Positions 55,712 through 63,098 of a stretch of DNA of 64,000 nucleotides are shown here, piece after piece (positions within the stretch are counted from its first letter, which is position 1; each line of letters opens with the position of its first letter). This stretch comes from Rhizobiaceae bacterium (GTDB taxonomy: Bacteria; Pseudomonadota; Alphaproteobacteria; Rhizobiales; Rhizobiaceae). The position numbers and the translations under genes were made by a program. The notes under the pieces are model-generated. The model had not been told where the DNA came from, ran no database searches, and saw only the letters and a program-made list of their open reading frames with translations. The stretch is from NCBI GenBank assembly GCA_023953835.1, contig JAMLJB010000001.1:1178001-1242000 (forward strand), read 5' to 3'.

Positions 55712-55741
55712 CATCCGCCCGCCCAACAGGGCGGGCGGATG
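55712..55741 (-). promoter_or_regulatory. Intercistronic hairpin between dctP and dctQ
   Basis: CATCCGCCCGCCC at 55712-55724 is followed by the loop AACA and its exact reverse complement at 55729-55741, a 13-bp perfect stem. No T-run follows on the minus strand, so read-through is expected. In TRAP and similar binding-protein operons such hairpins stabilise the upstream dctP message and lower dctQM expression. That role is inferred. Confidence 0.8.
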
Positions 55742-55748
55742 TGTAGTT

Positions 55749-56702
55749 CTATTTTACCGAACGGAACTTCTCGATGACTGGCTGCAAGGCCGGATCATAC
55801 TGAGCTTCTGCCGCTTTGGCGATGAAGGGAGCCAGGTCAGGCTTGGTGACGACAACGCCTTCCGCTTCCAGTTCCTTCAAGAGGGCAGCCTGCGTTTCGT
55901 CAGTGTAGGTCTTGTACCAGTCCGCGCTTTCCGTCGCTGAATCGACGATAGCTTTTTGAGTGGCTTCATCAAGGCCGTCGAACCATTGGGCGTTGCACAT
56001 AAAGCCCATTGTTTCAGCCATATGGCTGGTCAGCGCCAGGTTCTTGTCGACTTCATAGAACCTCTTGTCCTTGATTGCCGTCAAGGGCTGTTCAACGCCA
56101 TCAACGACATGACTTTGCAGGGCGGCATATACTTCCTCGAAAGCGACTGTAGCCGGGTTCGCACCGAGAGCTCGAATGGATTCGATGTAAGCGGGAATGC
56201 CCGGAGCTCGAATTTTGAGCCCCGAAAGATCTTCAACCTTGGTGATCGGCTTGTTGGTCAACATGTGACGAAACCCGTGGAATGCCGGTCCAACGACGCG
56301 AATGCCGGCCTGCTTGGCAATATCGTCAAGAACCTCCTGACCGACAGGGCTGCGCCAGATGCGGAAAAAATGGTCTTCGTCGCGATAGATATACGCGACG
56401 CCTTCAATATTGGCCGCCGGGTGAAATGAACCCAGTACGCCGACACTTTCATAGAGGCATTCGAGCACGTTTCCCTTCACCTGCTCGACCATCTCATCGA
56501 CGGTGCCCAGGTGGGAGTTGGGAAACAGCTCGACCGATGCAGCGTCCCCAAGCCGGCCCTTGAGCTTTTCAGAAAAGACTTCCATCGCTTTGGTGTCCGG
56601 GCTGGCATCTGTACCAGCTCCTCCAATTCGAATGGAGACGTCGGCATGCGCCGTGCCAGCAAGGCAGACTGCGGCAACAAGTGTGGTGATCCAGGCTTTC
56701 AT
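55749..56702 (-). CDS. dctP: TRAP transporter substrate-binding protein DctP
   Basis: A 317-residue periplasmic protein that captures the substrate for the TRAP permease. The signal peptide (WITTLVAAVCLAGTAHA) ends at about residue 20. LSGLKIRAPGIPAYIESIRALGANP near 155-180 is the family core, and the arginine in KIRAP normally grips a carboxylate. VAFEEVYAALQSHVVDGVEQP follows. The start at 56702 is chosen to give a normal signal peptide; a longer frame upstream is not used. The substrate is probably an organic acid or an amino acid derivative, given the aminotransferase next door. Confidence 0.92.
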   Translation of the reverse strand: MKAWITTLVAAVCLAGTAHADVSIRIGGAGTDASPDTKAMEVFSEKLKGRLGDAASVELFPNSHLGTVDEMVEQVKGNVLECLYESVGVLGSFHPAANIEGVAYIYRDEDHFFRIWRSPVGQEVLDDIAKQAGIRVVGPAFHGFRHMLTNKPITKVEDLSGLKIRAPGIPAYIESIRALGANPATVAFEEVYAALQSHVVDGVEQPLTAIKDKRFYEVDKNLALTSHMAETMGFMCNAQWFDGLDEATQKAIVDSATESADWYKTYTDETQAALLKELEAEGVVVTKPDLAPFIAKAAEAQYDPALQPVIEKFRSVK

Positions 56703-56736
56703 CTTATTCCCCTGTTTGAGTTTGTATGATCGGACC

Positions 56737-58101
56737 TCAGGCTGCCGCCTGGGCGTCCAGCTTTCCGGCAAACTGCACCAACGCCTCATCGAGCGCGTCG
56801 ACCAGCATGTCGATTTCGCTTTCTTCAATCGTGAATGGTGGACTGATCTGGATGTGATCTCCGCCTTTGCCAAAGTTGGCGCCCGGCACGCCTCCGCCCA
56901 CGATCACGCCACGGTCTCGCAGGGCTGAAACAAGCTGGCCGGTAAAATTGAGGTCGGGAGAGAACGGCGCGCGCGTCGCGCGATCAGCTACGAATTCCAG
57001 CCCGGCGTACAATCCGCGACCGCGCACTTCGCCGATGAGCGGATGTCGCTGTTGCAGGTCGCGCAGACGTCCGTGCAGGTAAGGCCCGACGGTCGAAGCG
57101 CGAGTGAACAGGCCCTCACGCTGCATGATGTCAAAAACCTGAAGTCCAATAAAACACGAACTTGCATGGCCGCTGTAGGTAAACCCATGCACGAAACGCC
57201 GACGACCTTCTTCAAAGAAATCGGTAATCCTGTCGTTGACGATAACGGCTCCCAGCGGCGCGTATCCTGAACCAATCGCTTTGCCGCAAGTGATCATGTC
57301 AGGCAGCACACCCCAGTCTTCAATGGCGAAAGGCCGGCCGGTGCGCCCGTAGCCCATCAGGACCTCATCAGCGATAAACAGTATCCCGTAGCGATCGCAT
57401 ATTTCACGGACCTGGCGGTAATAATCCGGCGGCGGCGTTACTCCGGAGGCGGTCGTACCGACTATCGTTTCCGCAAAGAAGCAGGAGATCGTTTCGGGAC
57501 CCTCCAACAGGATCGCCCGCTCCAATTCCTCGACGCACGCATTTGTGCATCCACCGCGGTCCCGACAGTATCCGCAACGATACTCGTAGGGCGGCGCCAC
57601 ATGCACAACCGGCAGAAGATAGGGATCGTAGGCCGCTCGCCAGCTCGTGCGCCCTGACAAGGACAGCGTGGCAATGGTGACACCATGATAGCTCTGCCAT
57701 CGCGCAATCATCTTGTGTCTTTTGGGCTCGCCGCGTTCAACATGATATTGCCGCGCAAGCTTCAAGGCAGTCTCATTTGCCTCCGACCCGCCCGAAACGA
57801 AATAGACGGAAGCCATGCCTTTCGGCGCGACAGAAAGCACGGCCTCGGCAAGGCGTTCCTGCCACGGATGCGTAAAAGAGGCGGTATAGACATAGCTGAC
57901 GTCTTTCCCCTCCCGCGCCAGCGCATCGTAGATTTCGGTGCGGCCATGGCCGATCCCGACCACGCCCGCGCTGCCTACCGCGTCAAGATATTTGCGTCCG
58001 TCTGTCGTTTCGATCCACACGCCATCTGCGCGTGCCGCGACAGGCAAATGGGCGGAATAGTCCCGATAGAAAATTCCACTGCGCGGCTTTTGCTCAAGCA
58101 T
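56737..58101 (-). CDS. Class III pyridoxal-phosphate aminotransferase
   Basis: A 454-residue aminotransferase. FVSGGSEANE at 101-110 is the phosphate-binding loop, DEV at 245-247 holds the PLP-ring aspartate, and ITCGKAIGSGY at 270-280 carries the Schiff-base lysine K274. RCGYCRDRGGCTNAC near 175-189 gives four clustered cysteines (176, 179, 185, 189) in a loop that in relatives often carries fewer. It probably transaminates an omega- or beta-amino acid delivered by the TRAP system. It is the first gene of the minus-strand operon, divergent from the GntR regulator. The ATG at 58101 is chosen; the longer frame upstream is non-coding. Confidence 0.9.
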   Translation of the reverse strand: MLEQKPRSGIFYRDYSAHLPVAARADGVWIETTDGRKYLDAVGSAGVVGIGHGRTEIYDALAREGKDVSYVYTASFTHPWQERLAEAVLSVAPKGMASVYFVSGGSEANETALKLARQYHVERGEPKRHKMIARWQSYHGVTIATLSLSGRTSWRAAYDPYLLPVVHVAPPYEYRCGYCRDRGGCTNACVEELERAILLEGPETISCFFAETIVGTTASGVTPPPDYYRQVREICDRYGILFIADEVLMGYGRTGRPFAIEDWGVLPDMITCGKAIGSGYAPLGAVIVNDRITDFFEEGRRRFVHGFTYSGHASSCFIGLQVFDIMQREGLFTRASTVGPYLHGRLRDLQQRHPLIGEVRGRGLYAGLEFVADRATRAPFSPDLNFTGQLVSALRDRGVIVGGGVPGANFGKGGDHIQISPPFTIEESEIDMLVDALDEALVQFAGKLDAQAAA

Positions 58102-58125
58102 CGTGTCAATTTCCCCTACACCTTC

Positions 58126-58144
58126 ATTATCGATTATCGATAAT
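58126..58144. promoter_or_regulatory. GntR-type operator, perfect 19-bp dyad
   Basis: ATTATCGAT-T-ATCGATAAT is a perfect 9-bp inverted repeat around one base. It sits 25 bases upstream of the aminotransferase start and about 104 bases upstream of the GntR start, in the only space between the divergent genes. FadR/FCD-type GntR proteins bind short AT-rich dyads of this kind, so auto- and operon control is likely. Confidence 0.8.
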
Positions 58145-58247
58145 TGTTGCAAGGGTTGAATTTCTGTTCGTCGTTGGCGTATGCAGCAATGGCACAGCTT
58201 GCGCGATGCACTGGTGCAGCAGATGTCATGGAACTTGGGAGGGCGTT

Positions 58248-58910
58248 TTGAGCGCAACGCGAAAAGCCCGATTGTCTCGTCCGAGCCTTGAAGCCGAAAC
58301 GGCAAATTTGATACGGAATGACATACTTGGCGGAATTTGGAAGCAGGGCGATCGGCTCGTCGAAATGGATCTTGCGAATGGCTTCGGTGTGAGCCAAAGC
58401 ACCATCCGTGGCGCGCTGAAGTATCTTCAGGCCGATGCATTGGTGGTCCATCGTCCCCGGCGCGGTCATTTTGTCATAGAGATTTCCGAACAGGACGTTC
58501 GTGAAATCTCCATCTTGCGTGACACTTTGGAATCTTTGGGCGCTCGATTGGCGGCACAGACGATCAACGACGACGGACGCCGCCGACTGGAGCGCGTATT
58601 CGGCGACATGCGCAACGCCGCCCGTACCGGAAACCGGCAAAAGCTCATTGAACTCGATCTGGCCTTTCATAGAACAGTGGTTGAAATCGCGGGCAGCGAA
58701 CGGCTAATTGAGCTCTATAGACGTCTGGTGGGTCCCGCCCTCTTGTTTCTCAGGATGGCGGACCATTTGTATCCTGAGCCGCAGATCATCGTCGATCTGC
58801 ACGAACCATTGCTTGATGCGATATGCAGCGGCGACGCCGATCGGGCCTTCGCACTAGCGCATCGACACACCCAGCCTGATGCGGAACGCATTGCCCGACC
58901 ACGCGGATAG
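58248..58910 (+). CDS. GntR-family regulator (FadR/FCD type)
   Basis: A 220-residue regulator. The N-terminal winged helix (about 12-75) has LANGFGVSQSTIRGALKYLQADALVVHRPRRGHFV. The C-terminal FCD domain (about 85-215) includes ISILRDTLESLGARLAA, LDLAFHRTVVEIAGSERL and HEPLLDAICSGDADRAFALAHRH, whose histidines normally bind a metal for effector sensing. The start is a TTG preceded by GGGAGG, giving an ordinary N-terminus; the ATG at 58206 is less likely. It is divergent from the aminotransferase and converges on the winged-helix/TPR gene. Confidence 0.9.
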   Translation: MSATRKARLSRPSLEAETANLIRNDILGGIWKQGDRLVEMDLANGFGVSQSTIRGALKYLQADALVVHRPRRGHFVIEISEQDVREISILRDTLESLGARLAAQTINDDGRRRLERVFGDMRNAARTGNRQKLIELDLAFHRTVVEIAGSERLIELYRRLVGPALLFLRMADHLYPEPQIIVDLHEPLLDAICSGDADRAFALAHRHTQPDAERIARPRG

Positions 58911-58972
58911 GTACGCAACCGATCGCATCGGCGAAGAAATTCTGAAGCTGGCAGGTCGAGAAAAGACTGCTT

Positions 58973-60796
58973 TCAGTTCGATGCCACTCGAGCAGCATTG
59001 CGCAGACCGGCGGCGAGCGCGTTGGCAATGTCGTCGGTCGCGCCGTGCCGGCGATAGACTTCAGCCGGATCTTTTCCGAGAGCCGGTGCTATTTCCACCA
59101 TCCTGACCAGCGCTTCTTGCGCTGCCGGAGCGTTGCCCATCGCGCCATAGGCAATAGCTGCAAGAGACCAACTCACTCCAGAACCATCACCGATACCCCG
59201 CTTCGCGGCAGCAAGCATTTCAGGATACCTTCCGTTCAAATAGTGATCGACAGCAATGAGATGAAAATACCAGCCCGGTGGATTGACTGTCCTCTCGATG
59301 GCGCGGCGAAGGTAGGGTATGCCTTCCTCAAAGTTTCCCCGAACGGCCATGCGCCAACCGAGTTGGGCCAATGTATCGGGATCGTTCGGATTGAGTGCCA
59401 GAGCCTGACGCTGTGTACGTTCGGCCTCTTCATAGTTCCCAAGATAATGATTGATCGAAGCGAGCGCCTTGAGCGCCAGCACGCTCTTTCCGTCAAGCGA
59501 AACGGCATGCGAAGCGGCGTCGAGCGCCTTGTCAAAAGTGTCTGGCCTGCTTTCCTTCGGCACAAAGTCGAACCGCGCGGCGTCAAGATACAGCCAGCCG
59601 AGCATCGCCCACGCATCGGCGTATTCCGGGTCGCGCTTGACCGCATATTGCAGGCACGTCAATACCGGCGCATGTAGTTCTCTCGCGAAGCTGCGGCGAT
59701 ACGCGTAGCCGCGCAAGACGCATTCATAACTTGTCATGGTTGGAGAGAACCCGGCAGCCAACTGACGGGTCATCTCCGTCTTGATCACTCCGTATGGCTG
59801 ACCCAACGCCGTCGCTATTGCGTCGGCGATATCACCCTGTACAGTCAGGAGCTTCTGCGGCGCCATTGCTCTGTCGAACTCGTCGGCCCAAAGCACACGC
59901 CCGGAGGGCACCTCCAACAATCTTGCTCCAATGCGGACACCGGATTCATCCGAACTGACACGGCCAGCAACCACGTAGGTCGCGCCGATACGACTCCCTG
60001 TTTCCAACGGATCCTCTGCCACCTGCTGGCCGGTCGGCACCTTTGGCAAGTAAAGCCGAAAATCCGAAAAGCGACTGAGTTCAGTCACAATCTGATCCGC
60101 AATTCCCACAGCTAGGAAAGCATTTTCCTGGCTGCTGCCCACGGCGTCGAATGGAAGCACCATAACCGACGGCTGAGAGATGACTGGCCCCTTGGCGGGC
60201 TGCCTATACCAATCGCCAAGCGCGACATAGCTCAGCAGGGCAACCAGAGCCACCGCCACACCGCCTGCTATAAAGGTCCACATCAATCCCGAAACGGTCT
60301 TCAGCCGGTCTGTCGTAGCGATGACGACTGATGAAGGTGATGCTAACTCAGGCGCATGATATTCCGGGTCTTCCGAAAGAACCTCAGCTGACGGATTGGC
60401 AGCACGCAAAGCGAGATCGGCTCCGGTCCGGTGCACTTCAGGCGCGTAACCGCCTTTCGGGATAGATATGCGCAATGGATTGTTGCGCCCTTCAGCAACG
60501 TAGTAGCTGGCGAGGTCGCGACGCAGCCGGCGCGCTTCGAGCCGGACCACCGGGTCTGCCTGAGCATCGAAATCCGGACCGCGTCCAAATACCGAAACCC
60601 CGATCGCGTAACCCTTTAGCATACGGTCGCGACCGGCAAGCGTTTCGCCTACCAGAAAGCGCAGCATCTCCTTGCGTCTCGACGACGCCCGAAATTCGGA
60701 GCTGCCAAGTATTCGTTCAAGCTCATCTTCGATGTCGCCCGGGCGAATATGCTCCCCCGCAACCGACTTCCCCTCTCTGAGGGTGGCGATAACCAT
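58973..60796 (-). CDS. Winged-helix, membrane-anchored TPR protein (often called adenylate cyclase)
   Basis: A protein of about 607 residues. The first 105 residues (SSEFRASSRRKEMLRFLV, DPVVRLEARRLRRDL, LRISIPKGGYAPEV) are the DNA-binding-like domain found in proteins labelled as adenylate cyclase-like without a catalytic cyclase fold. One helix at about 168-190 spans the membrane, then a FlgO-like domain (PSVMVLPFDA) and five or so TPR repeats (AWAMLGWLYLDAARF, AERTQRQALALNPNDPDTLAQLGWRMA). So it may be a membrane-tethered regulator. ATG at 60796 has GGAGA nine bases upstream; GTG at 60814 is an alternative. Confidence 0.75.
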   Translation of the reverse strand: MVIATLREGKSVAGEHIRPGDIEDELERILGSSEFRASSRRKEMLRFLVGETLAGRDRMLKGYAIGVSVFGRGPDFDAQADPVVRLEARRLRRDLASYYVAEGRNNPLRISIPKGGYAPEVHRTGADLALRAANPSAEVLSEDPEYHAPELASPSSVVIATTDRLKTVSGLMWTFIAGGVAVALVALLSYVALGDWYRQPAKGPVISQPSVMVLPFDAVGSSQENAFLAVGIADQIVTELSRFSDFRLYLPKVPTGQQVAEDPLETGSRIGATYVVAGRVSSDESGVRIGARLLEVPSGRVLWADEFDRAMAPQKLLTVQGDIADAIATALGQPYGVIKTEMTRQLAAGFSPTMTSYECVLRGYAYRRSFARELHAPVLTCLQYAVKRDPEYADAWAMLGWLYLDAARFDFVPKESRPDTFDKALDAASHAVSLDGKSVLALKALASINHYLGNYEEAERTQRQALALNPNDPDTLAQLGWRMAVRGNFEEGIPYLRRAIERTVNPPGWYFHLIAVDHYLNGRYPEMLAAAKRGIGDGSGVSWSLAAIAYGAMGNAPAAQEALVRMVEIAPALGKDPAEVYRRHGATDDIANALAAGLRNAARVASN

Positions 60797-60955
60797 TGCA
60801 TCCAATCTCCGCACAGAGGCCGCCTACCCCGCCAAAACCACTATCGTTTGGATCTGGTCTCGACGCCTTGATCTATAGCAAATTGCGTTACTCCTAACAA
60901 ACTCGCTTACGCTGCGTAACGGGCCCGTTGAGCGGCGCTAAATTTCGTCGAACAC

Positions 60956-60977
60956 AGGTACGAACATGTTCGTACCT
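60956..60977. promoter_or_regulatory. 22-bp perfect palindrome, likely operator
   Basis: The half AGGTACGAACA is followed by its exact reverse complement, with no spacer, at 60956-60977. It lies 62 bases before the small gene at 61039 and 160 bases upstream of the minus-strand TPR gene start, so it could serve either promoter. Its core CGAACATGTTCG is not a standard LexA box of alphaproteobacteria. The cognate regulator is unknown. Confidence 0.75.
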
Positions 60978-61038
60978 TGCCGTGCGCGAACACACGCGAA
61001 AGCATGCGCAAGGTGTTGGTCGGGCCAAGGCTCAACTG

Positions 61039-61293
61039 ATGTCATGGATAGACGTAGCCGTTGTGACCCGCCGATTCGAATTGCACGAGTTTGCAATTCG
61101 ACGGCTTTACGCCTCCAACCCCGATTTTCGGGTGGTTTGTGAGGACTATGCGGCTGCCACACGCGCACTCGCCTTCTGGGAGGCAGACCTAACAAGAGCA
61201 GAAGACTATCGCCGGCTGGTCGGTGAGCTTGAAGCCGAGATCCTCGAATTCCTCAACGCGCCGAGACAGACGACGGACAGGGGCTGGTGCTAA
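61039..61293 (+). CDS. Small protein of unknown function, sulfatase operon leader
   Basis: An 84-residue, mostly helical and acidic protein, beginning MSWIDVAVVTRRFELHEFAIRRLYASNPDFRVVCEDYAAATRALAFWE (here quoted only for its helical pattern). No transmembrane segment, signal peptide or metal motif is seen. I do not recognise it as a named family with certainty. It ends about 84 bases before the sulfatase start and is likely co-transcribed with it. An in-frame start 111 bases earlier overlaps the palindrome region and is less likely. Confidence 0.65.
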   Translation: MSWIDVAVVTRRFELHEFAIRRLYASNPDFRVVCEDYAAATRALAFWEADLTRAEDYRRLVGELEAEILEFLNAPRQTTDRGWC

Positions 61294-61376
61294 TGGCGGG
61301 TGGCCAGCTTTTCAACCCGGGCGATCACTTCGATCTTTCAGACCTGCTTCCGAAAATGACCCCAGGAGCACTGAAA

Positions 61377-63029
61377 ATGACCCCTCGTATCTTTCGACCA
61401 TCCGGATGGCTGCTGGCCACCGGATTGGCATTGCTAGGCGGCTTGCCTGCGGCCGCGCAGGATCAGGCCAAACCAAACATTCTGTTCATCGTATCGGATG
61501 ACACCGGCTATGGCGACCTCGGCGCCTATCTGGGCGGCGAGAACCGCGGCATGCCCACTCCCAATCTCGATCAGTTGGCGCATGACGGCATGATGTTCAC
61601 CTCTTTCTATGCCCAGCCATCCTGTACTCCCGGTCGCGCAGCGATGCAGACCGGCCGTATCCCGAACCGTTCGGGCATGACCACCGTGGCCTTCCAGGGC
61701 CAGGGCGGCGGCCTGCCTGCGGCGGAATGGACACTTGGCTCGGTCATGAAGACGGGCGGCTATGACACCTATTTCACCGGCAAGTGGCACCTGGGCGAGG
61801 ACGACTACGCACTCCCCAACGCGCAGGGCTATGACGTCATGAAGTATGTCGGCCTGTACCATTTGAACGCCTACACCTATGCAGACCCGACCTGGTTCCC
61901 GGACATGACTCCCGATCTGCGCGCCATGTTCGAGAAGGTGACCAAGGGCTCTCTCTCGGGCAAGGCCGGCGAGAAGGCTACTGAAGACTTCAAGATCAAT
62001 GGTCAGTATGTCGACACACCGGACAAGGGTGTGGTGGGTATCCCCTTCTTTGACGGCTATATCGAAAAGGCGGCGCTGGAATTCCTCGACGAAGCCGCGA
62101 AGAAGCCGAACACGCCGTTCTATATCAATGTGAACTTCATGAAGGTCCACCAGCCGAACCTTCCGGCACCGGAGTTTCAAGGCAAGTCCATCTCGAAAAG
62201 CAAATATGCCGACTCAGTGGTGGAACTCGATACCCGTATCGGCAACATCCTGAAAAAGCTCGACGACCTCGGACTACGTGACAACACCATCGTGTTCTAC
62301 ACCACCGACAACGGTGCATGGCAGGACGTCTATCCGGACGCTGGATATACGCCGTTCCGTGGAACAAAAGGCACCGTGCGTGAGGGCGGCAACCGCGTTC
62401 CCGCAATGGTCCGCTGGCCTGGCCACGTTAAGCCGGAGGGCAAGAGCGCGGCCATCGTCGGCGGCCTCGACCTCATGGCAACCTTCGCTTCTGTCGCTGG
62501 AATCAAATTGCCCACGGAAGATCGGGAAGGCAAGCCGATCATCTTCGACAGCTACGACATGACGCCCGTCTGGGAAGGAACAGGTCCTTCCAAGCGCAAT
62601 TCCTGGTTCTACTTCACCGAGAACGAACTGACCCCCGGCGCGGCCCGCGTGGACCACTATAAGGCGGTGTTCAACCTGCGTGGCGACGATGGCGCATCAA
62701 CCGGCGGTCTCGCAGTTGACTCGAACCTCGGCTGGAAGGGTGCGGAGAGCTATGCCGCAACTGTTCCTCAGGTATTTGACATCCTGCAGGATCCCCAGGA
62801 ACGCTATGATATTTTCATGAACAACTTCACCGAGCGCACCTGGACCATGGTTACGATCAGCCAGGCGATCAACGACCTGATGCAGACCTATGTAAAGTAT
62901 CCGCCCCGCAAGTTGCAGAGCGAGAGCTATTCGGGCCCGATCACCTTGACTCAGTACCAGCGTTTCCAGTTCATCCGCGATGAGTTGGCCAAAGATGGGG
63001 TAACCATCGGACTGCCCACCGGTAACTGA
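61377..63029 (+). CDS. Secreted arylsulfatase
   Basis: A 550-residue exported sulfatase. The signal peptide covers about residues 1-27 (core WLLATGLALLGGL, then PAAAQ). SDDTGYGDLG at 40-49 gives calcium ligands D41 and D42. PSCTPGRAAMQTGR carries C83 in the C-x-P-x-R formylglycine motif, here C-T-P-G-R, with the usual R-x-x-M-x-TG extension. TGKWHLGEDD near 141 and YTTDNGAWQDVYPDAG near 312 supply further metal and substrate residues. It needs a formylglycine-generating enzyme, none of which lies in the window. ATG at 61377 with AGGAG upstream is chosen over earlier in-frame starts. Confidence 0.93.
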   Translation: MTPRIFRPSGWLLATGLALLGGLPAAAQDQAKPNILFIVSDDTGYGDLGAYLGGENRGMPTPNLDQLAHDGMMFTSFYAQPSCTPGRAAMQTGRIPNRSGMTTVAFQGQGGGLPAAEWTLGSVMKTGGYDTYFTGKWHLGEDDYALPNAQGYDVMKYVGLYHLNAYTYADPTWFPDMTPDLRAMFEKVTKGSLSGKAGEKATEDFKINGQYVDTPDKGVVGIPFFDGYIEKAALEFLDEAAKKPNTPFYINVNFMKVHQPNLPAPEFQGKSISKSKYADSVVELDTRIGNILKKLDDLGLRDNTIVFYTTDNGAWQDVYPDAGYTPFRGTKGTVREGGNRVPAMVRWPGHVKPEGKSAAIVGGLDLMATFASVAGIKLPTEDREGKPIIFDSYDMTPVWEGTGPSKRNSWFYFTENELTPGAARVDHYKAVFNLRGDDGASTGGLAVDSNLGWKGAESYAATVPQVFDILQDPQERYDIFMNNFTERTWTMVTISQAINDLMQTYVKYPPRKLQSESYSGPITLTQYQRFQFIRDELAKDGVTIGLPTGN

Positions 63030-63043
63030 AGACTGATTGCGAT

Positions 63044-63076
63044 CGATCGCCGGGACTTCTCCCGGCGATCGTTTTC
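63044..63076 (+). terminator. Intrinsic terminator after sulfatase
   Basis: CGATCGCCGGGA at 63044-63055, loop CTTC, then the exact reverse complement at 63060-63071 and a TTTT run form a 12-bp perfect stem. It starts 14 bases past the sulfatase stop and just before the HAD gene, so HAD expression may depend on read-through or its own promoter. Confidence 0.85.
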
Positions 63077-63098
63077 TGTTTCATCGGTGGAGAATTCC

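Noticed and set aside
60956..60977. The 22-bp palindrome as a LexA/SOS box
   Set aside because: Gram-positive LexA boxes have four bases between GAAC and GTTC, and alphaproteobacterial boxes are direct repeats of GTTC; this dyad has only two bases between the arms.
61434..62180. 248-codon minus-strand frame over the sulfatase
   Set aside because: Antisense of a well-supported sulfatase with active-site motif.
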